This document shows, one piece after another, positions 11,575-20,691 of a stretch of DNA of 64,000 nt (position 1 is the first letter of the stretch; every line of letters starts with the position of its first letter). The notes under the pieces are model-generated. The model was not told the origin of the DNA and ran no database searches. It worked only from the letters and a program-made list of their open reading frames with translations. Position numbers and translations under genes: made by a program. The DNA is from Puniceicoccaceae bacterium (GTDB lineage Bacteria > Verrucomicrobiota > Verrucomicrobiia > Opitutales > JAFGAQ01): positions 124,001-188,000 of the forward strand of contig JANQOQ010000008.1 in the NCBI GenBank assembly GCA_028285755.1, in the 5' to 3' direction.

Positions 11575-12999
11575 ATGAAATACGACAAACGAAAACTAAG
11601 TTTTGATGATGCGCGCATACACGCGACCCGTTGCTTTGGCAGTGTGTGCTCCGCACCCTGCAATTATTCGAATGTTTGGGATGCAAATAAACCCTGGTTT
11701 TCGAATGGCAGTTGCCCGGTTACCGATATACCGGATCAAAACATCGCGTTTGCGTCTGAGGATGTCGGTGTGCGCACCCAGGAGTGGTGGAAGCATAAGT
11801 TTAATAATGTGCTGCACCTCATTACCGGTTACTCCTGCAACGCTCCCTGTATGGACGGTACTGGGTGTGTAACTCAGCATGTCGAGCGCAGTGAGGCCGA
11901 AGGGAATTTGATGGATGGAGATCCCAATGTATTGGGCACACCCGTTGCCATCCGTGAGATCGAAATGGCATTTGCTGAGTGGGGGTATGAACAGGGTCTC
12001 GAAAGTGAATTTGAAAACTCCCGCAAGGCAACGATTGGCAAGAAAGCGGTGGTTCTCGGTTCCAGTGCTGCCGGGTTGACGGTGGGTATTCGCCTGCTCT
12101 GGCTGGGTTGGGATGTGGAAATCGTTTCCAATGTGCACTTAGGGCTACTGATGGCCATCCCTGATGATCACCTGCCCTATGAAGTGGCCGTTAAGCCTGC
12201 AGAGCAATTCATCGCGATGGGAGGGACATTTACAACTGCCGATGTGGTTTCCAGCGATGTGAAAGCCCAGGCTGCAGACCCTTCCGGACTGATGACTGCG
12301 GCAGAACTCCGAAGCCGTGGGGATATTCTCATATTGTGCCCAGGTACCCAGCCGCGTGAACTGGATGTGCCGGGTGCGGAACTCAACGGCGTGATCCAGA
12401 CAATACCCTTCCTGGTTTCTGAAAAAAGAAAGCGAGCTGGCCTGCCTTACGACGTGTTTGAATTGCGCGGAAGCCGCTGCCTGCATTATGGTGCAGGTGA
12501 TACGGCCAATGACGGTGCGCGTACACTGGAGTTTTTGATCAATGATATCAGTAACGTCTCCCTGGCAGTACGCAGTGCGCTTGCTGAGGAGCAAAAGATG
12601 GGTTGGGGTATCCCCACGCATTCCAAAAACTGGATCAATACCAGCAAGGCTATCTACAATGCGCAGGGCAATACGCTCGTTAAGGAGCTGATTGGGGATC
12701 AGGGCAACCTAAAGGCCGCTGTGATGTTCGACCGTAAACTTGAAAACACTTACACCGTGGAGTTGGATCACCTGTTCCTGTCAACAGGCGGGGTCATCAG
12801 CGGTAAACCCTGGGATGAAATCGGCGTGACCACTGATAATGGAATTCTTGCAGTCGATGAGTTTGGCCGCACGGCAGCTGAAGGCGTTTATGCCTGCGGG
12901 GATGCAGTGTTACGTTCCCACCGGGTCTTTCCCTATGTGATCCAGACAGCCAACAAGGTCGTGGAAGGTATCACTGAGGATGTGCTTCAACTGGTCTAG
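11575..12999 (+). CDS. GltD-like FAD/NAD(P)-dependent oxidoreductase
   Basis: Resembles the small subunit of glutamate synthase and related flavin oxidoreductases. The N-terminal cysteine-rich domain has C20 and C25 (CFGSVCSAPC), SCPVTDIPDQN, and a second cluster in GYSCNAPCMDGTGC, which align with the 4Fe-4S ligands of GltD. A FAD Rossmann motif follows (GSSAAGLTVG, about residue 160, with Ser in place of the usual third Gly). Next come the family-typical GLLMAIPDDHL, PRELDVPGAEL and the second nucleotide-binding GAGDTANDGA, then GVYACGDAV near the C-terminus. No large glutamate synthase subunit is nearby, so the electron acceptor is unknown. It converges with the NYN gene and overlaps it by 4 bases. 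Confidence 0.8.
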   Translation: MKYDKRKLSFDDARIHATRCFGSVCSAPCNYSNVWDANKPWFSNGSCPVTDIPDQNIAFASEDVGVRTQEWWKHKFNNVLHLITGYSCNAPCMDGTGCVTQHVERSEAEGNLMDGDPNVLGTPVAIREIEMAFAEWGYEQGLESEFENSRKATIGKKAVVLGSSAAGLTVGIRLLWLGWDVEIVSNVHLGLLMAIPDDHLPYEVAVKPAEQFIAMGGTFTTADVVSSDVKAQAADPSGLMTAAELRSRGDILILCPGTQPRELDVPGAELNGVIQTIPFLVSEKRKRAGLPYDVFELRGSRCLHYGAGDTANDGARTLEFLINDISNVSLAVRSALAEEQKMGWGIPTHSKNWINTSKAIYNAQGNTLVKELIGDQGNLKAAVMFDRKLENTYTVELDHLFLSTGGVISGKPWDEIGVTTDNGILAVDEFGRTAAEGVYACGDAVLRSHRVFPYVIQTANKVVEGITEDVLQLV

Positions 13000-13820
13000 T
13001 CAAAATTTATAAATAAATCTTCGGTATCCTCTAAATATTTTAGCATGAAATCTAAGTTTTTATGAAATCTATGGTGATAATAGTTTTCTTGTTCGGTATT
13101 ACTTAAAATTAAAAAATTACTGTCACCTTTGTATAGGCTATAAATATTACCTTCTTTGTCTTTCCCCGTTTTTGATTCCAAATAACCTTCGGTTTTAAGC
13201 GGTCCAATAAAACCTGTTGGTCTTGGGTATTTTAATTGAATTTCAGGCGGTAATGAATCATGTAAAGTAGCGATGTTTAAAAATTTTCTAGAATCAGCGC
13301 TGTAAGTGAGATCCTGACTTGTTTGTCCCTTAGCACACCAGATATCAATAAACATACCTTCAATGATTAAAGCATCTACTAGAGGTTTGAAATCCAGGTC
13401 GCCTGCAATCAATGTAGCCTCATGCATATTGTTTCGGATAGTATGTAATAACATGTCCACTGAGATTTTGACATCTATCTGTTTCTGCCTAGTTCTGCCT
13501 GGATTACCAACAGTTGATCCAAGAAATACATGATGGCCGCGGGTATTTTTAATTGTCTGTATATTTGATTTAAATTTTCGATTACGTTCCTCAAAAGCAT
13601 CATCTGTTTCACTCTTTGTTTGAGCTGGTGGGCAATCATAGTAAAAAGTTTTTGAAAACCCAGATGACAATTTTTCAAAATCCAAATTAATACTATGTTC
13701 ATCAAAAAATCTCTTTGATATTGATTCTACTACCTTATTCAAGTAGCCGCCATCAATAAACAGATATTTAATTTCTTTTGGCCCTGAATATTTACCGCTA
13801 CCTGAATTAAACATAAACAT
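12996..13820 (-). CDS. NYN-domain (PIN-like) putative ribonuclease, AT-rich
   Basis: A 274-residue protein with the arrangement of NYN/LabA-type PIN-like nucleases: YLFIDGGYLNK near residue 20 (first acidic residue), QKQIDVKISVDMLL in the middle (Asp pair) and LIAGDLDFKPLVDAL (Asp pair) about residue 145. These acidic positions form the metal site in the family. Substrate is unknown. The gene is visibly richer in A and T and uses different codons from its neighbours, which suggests recent acquisition. The C-terminal 100 residues match nothing I recognise and may bind a target or partner. It overlaps the GltD-like gene by 4 bases at the 3' ends. Confidence 0.8.
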   Translation of the reverse strand: MFMFNSGSGKYSGPKEIKYLFIDGGYLNKVVESISKRFFDEHSINLDFEKLSSGFSKTFYYDCPPAQTKSETDDAFEERNRKFKSNIQTIKNTRGHHVFLGSTVGNPGRTRQKQIDVKISVDMLLHTIRNNMHEATLIAGDLDFKPLVDALIIEGMFIDIWCAKGQTSQDLTYSADSRKFLNIATLHDSLPPEIQLKYPRPTGFIGPLKTEGYLESKTGKDKEGNIYSLYKGDSNFLILSNTEQENYYHHRFHKNLDFMLKYLEDTEDLFINFD

Positions 13821-13842
13821 GTCAGGTTAATAAAAATAATTG

Positions 13843-14379
13843 CTATTCTTGTAAACTTACTTTTAGCAATCCTGCGACGCTGATTGAGTCAGTGATCTGG
13901 TCGGTAAGTGCCATTTCAATGGCATCCCTTAAAGGCAGTTTTTTGATTTGGAGCTGCTCGGTTTCTTCGGGCTCTGCTTGTTGATAGCTGAGTTCGCGGG
14001 CCACATACACCAGCCCCACCTCGTCACATACGGAGTTGGAGGTGTGGAGCTTCATCAGTAGTTGCCAGTTCGCTGCGGTGATGCCCGTTTCTTCCAGAAG
14101 TTCACGTTTTGCGGATTCCAGCGGATCAATCCCTTTAGGTCCGCCTCCCATGGGAATCTCCCAGGAATATTCATTGAGCACGTAGCGGTGCTGGCCCACC
14201 AGCCAGGTATTTCCCGCATCGTCGATCGGGATGATACCAATCGCGATGTTCTTCATCGACACTTTGCCATAGATGCCGGGCTTTCCGGCAGGGTTAATCA
14301 CCTGATCCTCGATAATGGATATCCAGGGATTTTCGTAAATTGGTTTACTTGAAAGGGTCTGCCAGGGCGATGATTCCAT
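13843..14379 (-). CDS. NUDIX hydrolase (ADP-ribose pyrophosphatase-like)
   Basis: Hydrolyses a nucleoside diphosphate linked to another moiety. ADP-ribose or an ADP-sugar is the likely class, judging from the domain layout (WQTLSSKPIYENPWISIIEDQV at the N-terminus). The Nudix helix KRELLEETGI supplies the metal-binding RELxEE core. The usual Glu seven residues before the Arg is Ile here (GIDPLESAK), while the catalytic acidic residues remain. Length is 178 residues. It lies between the NYN gene and the DsbD-type gene on the same strand. Confidence 0.88.
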   Translation of the reverse strand: MESSPWQTLSSKPIYENPWISIIEDQVINPAGKPGIYGKVSMKNIAIGIIPIDDAGNTWLVGQHRYVLNEYSWEIPMGGGPKGIDPLESAKRELLEETGITAANWQLLMKLHTSNSVCDEVGLVYVARELSYQQAEPEETEQLQIKKLPLRDAIEMALTDQITDSISVAGLLKVSLQE

Positions 14380-14402
14380 GCTGGCAGAGGTGTAACTATT
14401 TA

Positions 14403-16499
14403 TTACCGTGCGTCAAATGCCAATGCCGTCGGTTCCCGTAAAATATCGAGCACGATCTGTGGGCTGGCGATGATTTCCGGTAAAATGATCGGTTCCATCT
14501 GGCCGGGTAGGTAGATCAGATTAACCGGCACTGCAGCCTTTCCGAGCTCTGCGAGTCTTTGGGTGATGATCGGGTCCTCATTGGTCCAATCCGCCTTCAG
14601 AGCAACGACGTCAAGCTCCTCAAAGGTATCGAGCAGTTCCTCAGAGGAAAATACCACGCGCTTGTTTAGCTGGCAGGTGGCGCACCAGCGTGCCGTGAAG
14701 TCCACATAAATGATTTTGCCTTCTTCACGGAGTTCCGCAACGGTTTGAGGCGACCACTTTTGCCAGAATTCCTCCGGTTGTTGAGGGCGGCCCATCCAGA
14801 TCGAACCCAAAAAGAGCAGTATGCCCATCGCAAGTGCGATTGCCTTTGTACGTTTTGGGCGATGCGGTGCTCCCCAGCGTCCGAATATCCAGAGGCCAAG
14901 TCCCATACCCACCAGTGCCAGAAGCATGTTAAACTGATTCGCCTCATCGATTTGCCCGAAGACTGACCAGATCAGATACCCAACCGTCGCATAGAGCGGG
15001 AACGCCATGGCCTGTTTGAAGGATTCCATCCATGCGCCCGGTTTCGGCATTTTGGAAAGGATTCCGGGAAAAATACTGAGAAGCAGGTAGGGAGTCGATA
15101 ATCCCAGGCCGATAACGGTAAAGACCATCAGCGATTCAAATGGATTCAGCGTAAGTGCAGCCCCTAACGCGGGTGCAAGAAAGGGTGCTGAACAAGGAGT
15201 TGCAACAACCGTGGCCAATACCCCTGAAAAGAAAGACCCGCCCACGCCGGATTTTGCAGTGAGGTTACTGCCGACCCCGACCGCACTCATCCCGAATTCA
15301 AAGACTCCGTTCAGACTAAGCGCAAATGTGAACAAAAGAATGATGAGCGCATAAACAAACCAGGGCTCCTGCAGCTGAAATCCCCAGCCCAATTGCTCGC
15401 CCCCGGCACGCAGAATCAATAATAGACCGGAGAGTACCCAAAAGGATACGACTACGCCCGCAGTAAAGATGAGCCCATGGAGCACAATCTTTTGCTTATC
15501 TTCGCCGGCCTGATTCACGAAGCTCATGATTTTGAGGCCGATGACCGGGAATACGCAGGGCATCAGATTCAGAATCAATCCGCCAACGAATGCCAGCCCT
15601 GCGATCACAAAGAAGTTGGAACCTGCTGCACCTGTAGTAGATGTAATCGCCGGAGGTGTGCCAGTCTGAATACTGTAGCTTACCTGATAAGCGGATGATT
15701 CCCCTGTCGAATCGGTGAGCTTGAGCACGCCGCTGATCTCTGAGAGGTCTGTTTCTGCAAAATCTGAGAGTGTGTATTGAATCGTCCAGTTTTGGTCGCC
15801 CTGAGTAGTAACTGCTCTGATGGCCGGATCAATATAGGGAACATCCGTGAAAAAGTGCAGATCCTGAATATTGCCGAGATCAAAGTCAGACGTGCTCAGA
15901 ACGATATAGTATTCGCTGCCATTCAAATAGCTTTGGTTGGCGCTCAGGATTCTCTCTATGGGATACGTATCCTTGGCTTGTTCAAAAGCTTCAGCACGGT
16001 GTTGCGGGTGTTGCCCGGTGTCTGTATTCAACGAGGCTTCGCCGGGTATACACACGTCTTTGCAAACCAGGTAAAAAATATCTGCACCCCAGGCATAGGA
16101 TTTGGATGCATCGTAATCTTCGGGTATCTGCAATTCAGTTCTGAAAAGTGCCTGATCTTCATGCACGTAATCCACCAGTCCCTGGTTATCATAAATGCTC
16201 GGAGTTGGAAAAATCAGCTCTCCGGCTTTAAACCCTTCCGGCAGATTCCAGGTAATCTCTACGGGAAGTCCCGTTGTTCCGGAATTTCTCCAATACGTGT
16301 GCCAACCCGGCTCAATTTCCATGAGAATACCAATTTCCGCAGTTTGACCGGCCACCCAGTTCTCACTATCATAAACCAGGCTGCTGGTAATATTATTGTT
16401 AGTCTCAGAAAGTCGTATCGTATCCTGCGAGTATATCGATAGAGCACCCAAAAGGGCAGGGATTGCTAGGGTATGGCGAAAAATTTTGTAAAAATTCAT
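14403..16499 (-). CDS. dsbD: DsbD-type thiol:disulfide interchange protein
   Basis: Carries electrons across the inner membrane to reduce periplasmic disulphides. A signal peptide (MNFYKIFRHTLAIPALLGAL) precedes a DsbD N-terminal-like domain (about 30-270). A polytopic CcdA-like region follows, with membrane cysteines in LMPCVFPVIGLK and TPCSAPFLAPALG. The C-terminal thioredoxin domain has the CxxC pair C606-A-T-C609. I start at ATG 16499, because the upstream TTG 16529 would put a charged stretch ahead of the signal peptide. The N-terminal domain is larger than in E. coli DsbD (698 residues in total). It is the 5' gene of a short leftward set with the Nudix gene. Confidence 0.9.
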   Translation of the reverse strand: MNFYKIFRHTLAIPALLGALSIYSQDTIRLSETNNNITSSLVYDSENWVAGQTAEIGILMEIEPGWHTYWRNSGTTGLPVEITWNLPEGFKAGELIFPTPSIYDNQGLVDYVHEDQALFRTELQIPEDYDASKSYAWGADIFYLVCKDVCIPGEASLNTDTGQHPQHRAEAFEQAKDTYPIERILSANQSYLNGSEYYIVLSTSDFDLGNIQDLHFFTDVPYIDPAIRAVTTQGDQNWTIQYTLSDFAETDLSEISGVLKLTDSTGESSAYQVSYSIQTGTPPAITSTTGAAGSNFFVIAGLAFVGGLILNLMPCVFPVIGLKIMSFVNQAGEDKQKIVLHGLIFTAGVVVSFWVLSGLLLILRAGGEQLGWGFQLQEPWFVYALIILLFTFALSLNGVFEFGMSAVGVGSNLTAKSGVGGSFFSGVLATVVATPCSAPFLAPALGAALTLNPFESLMVFTVIGLGLSTPYLLLSIFPGILSKMPKPGAWMESFKQAMAFPLYATVGYLIWSVFGQIDEANQFNMLLALVGMGLGLWIFGRWGAPHRPKRTKAIALAMGILLFLGSIWMGRPQQPEEFWQKWSPQTVAELREEGKIIYVDFTARWCATCQLNKRVVFSSEELLDTFEELDVVALKADWTNEDPIITQRLAELGKAAVPVNLIYLPGQMEPIILPEIIASPQIVLDILREPTALAFDAR

Positions 16500-16629
16500 T
16501 CTAAAAAACTCGGTTTTTGTTAAATTCAATGGGCGGCATTCGAAATTTGGTGTTGTATTAACAAACGAATACTCTGTAAAAATTATTGGATTAAATCGAG
16601 CGAATCGATCAGTTGGAAGCAGTTATACC

Positions 16630-16932
16630 ATGAGTGAGGAGATAACCAACCCGGAAACCAGCCAGGAGCTGCGCAGGATTTTTGTTGTCAAAAACAAGAC
16701 CGGCATCCACGCCCGCCCGGCTGCTATGATCGTACGCATTGCCAATAAGTATGCAGGGAATGTTTGGGTCGTGAAGGATACTGAACAGGTTGACGGTAAG
16801 AGCATTATGGGATTGATGATGCTCGCCGCAGGCAATGGTTCCAAATTGGAATTTATTATAGACGATGCTCAAGGAGAGGCTTTTTTGGATGAAATTGAGA
16901 CTTTGTTTGCCAATAAATTTGAAGAGTCTTGA
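16630..16932 (+). CDS. ptsH: HPr phosphocarrier protein
   Basis: Small phosphocarrier. The phospho-acceptor histidine is H27 in GIHARPAAM, and the regulatory serine recognised by HPr kinase is S58 in DGKSIMGLMMLAAG. The 100-residue length includes a 14-residue N-terminal extension over typical HPr. No enzyme I or HPr kinase gene is adjacent. It precedes the pilM-like gene by 21 bases, so it may share a transcript with the pilus-like genes. A regulatory rather than a sugar-transport role is plausible but not shown. Confidence 0.95.
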   Translation: MSEEITNPETSQELRRIFVVKNKTGIHARPAAMIVRIANKYAGNVWVVKDTEQVDGKSIMGLMMLAAGNGSKLEFIIDDAQGEAFLDEIETLFANKFEES

Positions 16933-16953
16933 GAGTGCTTATAATTATAACGC

Positions 16954-17967
16954 ATGAGTAGTAATAAGGCGAACGCTCTATTCGTATATATTCAGCAATC
17001 TGCTATTGTTGTCGCTGAAACGACTCATGCTTCACCTCCTTTTGAGGTCATTAAGCTAAACCGATATACATACCCGGAATATGCCGGTACCCTTTCGGAT
17101 TATTCCCTCCTTAAAACCCTGGGCCTCGAAAAGAAAGGATTCCGCATGGCTAAGTTCAGTTTGAGCGATCCCCGCTTTTTTGTATTTGAGCATGAGGCCG
17201 AGACTACCTTAAAGACCAAAGATCCTGAGTATTTTCCGCTCCTGATTAAACGTGAACTGGAAACGGATAATGATGCGATCATTTATCAGGTTTTGGAATC
17301 GCACAATGGAAACCTCTATGATGCCGAGAAGGTGACAGATAAGCACTTTATAGTCGCGGGAATCGAAGAGGATAACATAGTCGCTATACAGGATAATATC
17401 GTAAACACCTCTCTATATCCTCAAAAAATTGAACTATCCACGCTCCATAATATTGGTCTCTTGCGTAAATATATGGAGAATGAAGGGCAGATGTGTATCA
17501 TGATGCTCGAGATCTATGACAGCGATTCGCTGATAACGCTGATTGAGGGAAATGAGGTGCATTTCCGCAAAATTTCTTCAGGGGAGCGGCTCATATGTGA
17601 GATGATCAAAGCAGAGCTATCCTTGAAAGATTATGAATCTGCGCGCAAACTACTCTACTCGAACACATTTGATTTAAGTGATATTGCTCCTGTGATCACG
17701 GGTCCATTGCTTAAGGAAGTGAGTGCGATGGCGGGTCAATATGAAGTAAAAACCGGTCAATCCATCACGAAGGTATTTTTACCCACACTCTCAAGCACAC
17801 AATCATGGATGGCAGGGCTCATATCCAATAAGCTCGGTTCTACGGCATTGGAATTTAAAATACGCGAAGTCGCTGAATTGTTGAACGTAAGCTTATCCTC
17901 AGATCTCGAACTACCTAAGGATGAAACTCAGATGATACCGATTATCGCGCAAATGACCAAATTCTAA
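16954..17967 (+). CDS. PilM-like actin-fold protein
   Basis: A soluble 337-residue protein that heads a four-gene set shaped like pilM-pilN-pilO-pilP. The assignment rests mostly on position and size. It is followed by two single-span proteins with short periplasmic domains and then a small secreted one, which is the order seen in type IV pilus and type II secretion inner-membrane platforms. Within it, short stretches such as LITLIEGNEVHFRKISSGE resemble the phosphate-binding strands of the PilM fold, but the motifs are weak. If correct, it sits on the cytoplasmic side and binds the N-terminus of the PilN-like protein. Confidence 0.6.
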   Translation: MSSNKANALFVYIQQSAIVVAETTHASPPFEVIKLNRYTYPEYAGTLSDYSLLKTLGLEKKGFRMAKFSLSDPRFFVFEHEAETTLKTKDPEYFPLLIKRELETDNDAIIYQVLESHNGNLYDAEKVTDKHFIVAGIEEDNIVAIQDNIVNTSLYPQKIELSTLHNIGLLRKYMENEGQMCIMMLEIYDSDSLITLIEGNEVHFRKISSGERLICEMIKAELSLKDYESARKLLYSNTFDLSDIAPVITGPLLKEVSAMAGQYEVKTGQSITKVFLPTLSSTQSWMAGLISNKLGSTALEFKIREVAELLNVSLSSDLELPKDETQMIPIIAQMTKF

Positions 17968-17971
17968 GGGA

Positions 17972-18607
17972 ATGTTTAGCCTAAGCAAAAAAAACCAAAA
18001 AGCTCAGGATATCTGGCGCCCCGATTTCCGCATTGTGGATCGGTTGCCGGATACCAAGCCCATTCGCACGCGCTTTTTGGTGAACATTGTGGTCATAGGT
18101 ATCGCATTCATCCTTCTCGTGGTAAATGCCTATCGTGAATATCAGATATTCAGCCTGAATGCATCGATTAATACGATCTGGAGTGAACGGGATGATCGCT
18201 CTCTTGAAAATGAAGATCTTTACACCAAAAGCATCGAGTTCCGCCAGGAAGCGAATAAAGTGGATGATCTGGATCGTTTTTTTGAAAGTCCTTTTGACCC
18301 CATAGGAATTATCGTGCAGTTAGCCCGAATCAGAACGGAGGATTTGATCTTTGATAATCTAAGTTATCGCAATAGTTGGGATGCAAATAATAAAAGGGAA
18401 TTTTTTGAGATTAATATATCCGGCAACGGGCGTACAACTGCCGATATAGGGGAACTCAAGAACCGTCTAGAAATCCTTGAGTTGTACGATGGATATGTGC
18501 TCGAAGTAGTCGAAGAGGGTAATCCTACAAAGGATGTGCAAACCGGTGTTTTTTCATTCTCGCTGGTAGTCACCATTTATAAGCAACAGGAAGGGAACAA
18601 CGGATGA
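17972..18607 (+). CDS. PilN-like inner-membrane protein
   Basis: A 211-residue bitopic protein with a short basic cytoplasmic N-terminus, one membrane segment (about residues 33-54, LVNIVVIGIAFILLVVNAY), a coiled-coil stretch and a periplasmic ferredoxin-like domain ending in VTIYKQQ. This layout matches PilN. The start is 4 bases after the PilM-like stop, and its end overlaps the next gene by 4 bases (ATGA). In PilN proteins the N-terminal tail docks into PilM. Here the tail includes RPDFRIVDRLPD, not an obvious match to the classical INLLPWR motif. Confidence 0.6.
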   Translation: MFSLSKKNQKAQDIWRPDFRIVDRLPDTKPIRTRFLVNIVVIGIAFILLVVNAYREYQIFSLNASINTIWSERDDRSLENEDLYTKSIEFRQEANKVDDLDRFFESPFDPIGIIVQLARIRTEDLIFDNLSYRNSWDANNKREFFEINISGNGRTTADIGELKNRLEILELYDGYVLEVVEEGNPTKDVQTGVFSFSLVVTIYKQQEGNNG

Positions 18608-19194
18608 TTAACATCACGGCATTCATAAAGGCGTTTCCGCTCGCGTGGGGAGCAGGGTTTTTGAGCCTTATCCTGGCGGTTGCCATCTACTTTCGCATGG
18701 GTGCGGTTGAGGAAAAACGCGATGAGTTGTTTAATCTGGAGCGTGAAATTGGCGTTATTCAGGCAAATACACGGGAAGGTCTCAGCATGGATGATGAGCT
18801 CTCTATCATCCAGGATATGGTCGATTCCATTGATGGTCGGCTCGTAGATGAGTCCCAGATTGCCATCAATAACGGCTATTTTTATGAGAGGGTTGCCGAT
18901 AGCCCGGTAAATATATCAGATGTTGTGCAGTTGAACACGATTGTAGAAAAAAGGAGACTCACACCTGAGGATATCTGGGCCCTCAATCATTACTCGATTA
19001 CTCCCTTCGAATTTCAAATATCGGGGCTACTCACCGATATCCTGAATTTTCTCTATGATTTGAAGCGTTCGGAACGGTTAATTCATATTCGCTCATTTGA
19101 ACTCCAGTTGGATACACAGAGGGAACCCGGTTATATGTTGATGGAAATCGAAGTGAATATGCTGGGTAAGCCGATATTAAACACTGCCGGTTAA
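18604..19194 (+). CDS. PilO-like inner-membrane protein
   Basis: A 196-residue bitopic protein with one membrane segment (about 12-30), an alpha-helical coiled-coil region (KRDELFNLEREIGVIQ) and a periplasmic domain of alternating strands and helices (GLLTDILNFLYDLKRSERLIHIRSFEL). This pattern is typical of PilO, the PilN partner. It overlaps the PilN-like stop by 4 bases and precedes the PilP-like gene by 6 bases, indicating translational coupling. Confidence 0.6.
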   Translation: MINITAFIKAFPLAWGAGFLSLILAVAIYFRMGAVEEKRDELFNLEREIGVIQANTREGLSMDDELSIIQDMVDSIDGRLVDESQIAINNGYFYERVADSPVNISDVVQLNTIVEKRRLTPEDIWALNHYSITPFEFQISGLLTDILNFLYDLKRSERLIHIRSFELQLDTQREPGYMLMEIEVNMLGKPILNTAG

Positions 19195-19200
19195 TACACT

Positions 19201-19701
19201 ATGAAAATTCGATTTACAGCTGTTTTATTAATCATCACGACATCGCTATTCTCGCAGGTGAGGCGCATATTGCCCTCCGAAGTCAGGGCAGAGTATATCG
19301 ATAAAGCACGCAGCTTGCTTAACTACGAAAACGAAGAGCTGAAGGCGAATATTCCGTATGTGGTAAACCCGTATTTCTTTGAGCAACCGCTTTTACTTAA
19401 GATAAATTCGCCGGGGGGGTTGGACGATCGCGACTTGCTTCAAGCTGTGGGTACTATGTTGGTAGGCGAGTTATCAGGCGCATTTATACGGGGTCAACGA
19501 CGTTCCCTCTTGATGAATAATGGCGAGCTCTTGAGGGAAGGGGATGAAATAACGCGCGAAATCCCGGAATTCAATAATATGCAAACAACAGTTACGATTG
19601 CATTGATTCGGAGTGATGGTTTTACATTGGAGTTAAACAACACGGAATACGATGTCATCTTGGGTGAACAAGGACAAGGCGGCATAAATTTAACAGACTA
19701 A
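19201..19701 (+). CDS. PilP-like secreted protein
   Basis: A 166-residue exported protein. The signal peptide ([19 protein letters not shown]) has no lipobox cysteine, unlike classical PilP lipoproteins. The C-terminal half ([17 protein letters not shown], then [24 protein letters not shown]) resembles the beta domain of PilP and GspC that binds the secretin. No secretin gene follows; the next gene is a sugar-nucleotide enzyme. Function is inferred from position and this domain. Confidence 0.5.
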   Translation: MKIRFTAVLLIITTSLFSQVRRILPSEVRAEYIDKARSLLNYENEELKANIPYVVNPYFFEQPLLLKINSPGGLDDRDLLQAVGTMLVGELSGAFIRGQRRSLLMNNGELLREGDEITREIPEFNNMQTTVTIALIRSDGFTLELNNTEYDVILGEQGQGGINLTD

Positions 19702-19706
19702 TCAGC

Positions 19707-20633
19707 ATGAGAATACTAATAACCGGGGGCGCGGGATTTTTAGGCAGTCATCTTTGTGAACGTTTATTAAATGAGGGGCATGAGGTCATCTGTCTGGATA
19801 ACTTATTTACCGGCACGAAGCGAAATATCCATCACCTCTTGGATAATCGGAACTTTGAGTGGATGCGCCATGATGTCGTGGATGGATTCAAATGTGAAGT
19901 CGATCAAATTTACAACCTGGCCTGCCCCGCGTCACCTGTGCATTATCAGTATAATGCCATTAAAACCATTAAAACATCGGTGATGGGAGCCATCAATTGC
20001 CTGGGGCTGGCAAAGCGCACCAATGCCAGGATTTTCCAGGCATCTACCTCCGAAGTTTACGGAGATCCCCATGTGCACCCCCAAAACGAAGAGTACTGGG
20101 GTAATGTAAACACGATAGGTTTGCGTGCCTGTTACGATGAAGGCAAGCGCTGTGCGGAAACCCTGTTTTTTGATTATCACCGGCAGAATGGCGTGGATAT
20201 CCGGGTTATCCGTATATTCAATACCTATGGCCCACGCATGATGGTCAACGATGGGCGTGTTGTTTCTAATTTCATTGTGCAGGCTCTCAAGGGAGATCCC
20301 ATTACGATTTACGGGGACGGCAGCCAAACGCGTTCTTTCTGCTACGTGGACGATTTGATCGACGGGTTCGTACGTATGATGAACCAGAGTGAGACGGTCG
20401 GACCGGTCAACCTCGGCAATCCCGTCGAGTTTACCATGAAGGAGCTTGCAGATCTCGTGGTCGAGATCACTGGCAGTAACTCCGAAATCGTGCACAAACC
20501 ATTGCCTGCGGATGATCCCAAGCAACGCCGTCCGGATATTGAAAAGGCTACGAAATATTTAGGTTGGGAACCCAAGGTTCAGCTCGCAGAAGGCCTGAAA
20601 AGCACCATCGATTATTTTTCGAAGATACTCTAG
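19707..20633 (+). CDS. UDP-glucuronate decarboxylase-like SDR
   Basis: Extended short-chain dehydrogenase of the UXS type, converting UDP-glucuronate to UDP-xylose with NAD+. The Rossmann motif [10 protein letters not shown] (7-16), S115 in ASTSEVYG, the catalytic Y143-x3-K147 in ACYDEGKR and the family-typical [18 protein letters not shown] are present. Length (308) fits UXS without the N-terminal membrane domain. Product is inferred; related epimerases have the same core. It follows the PilP-like gene by 5 bases, so surface polysaccharide and the envelope platform may be co-expressed. Confidence 0.85.
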   Translation: MRILITGGAGFLGSHLCERLLNEGHEVICLDNLFTGTKRNIHHLLDNRNFEWMRHDVVDGFKCEVDQIYNLACPASPVHYQYNAIKTIKTSVMGAINCLGLAKRTNARIFQASTSEVYGDPHVHPQNEEYWGNVNTIGLRACYDEGKRCAETLFFDYHRQNGVDIRVIRIFNTYGPRMMVNDGRVVSNFIVQALKGDPITIYGDGSQTRSFCYVDDLIDGFVRMMNQSETVGPVNLGNPVEFTMKELADLVVEITGSNSEIVHKPLPADDPKQRRPDIEKATKYLGWEPKVQLAEGLKSTIDYFSKIL

Positions 20634-20639
20634 AGGTTT

Positions 20640-20668
20640 TTGACATCCCGCATGAAGCGGTTCAATAT
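20640..20668 (+). promoter_or_regulatory. Candidate promoter upstream of secA
   Basis: A perfect TTGACA (20640-20645) is followed after 17 bases by CAATAT (20663-20668), 23 bases before the secA ATG. The -10 match is poor, so confidence is low. Confidence 0.3.
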
Positions 20669-20691
20669 CTGTCTTTTAGTGTATTATTGAA

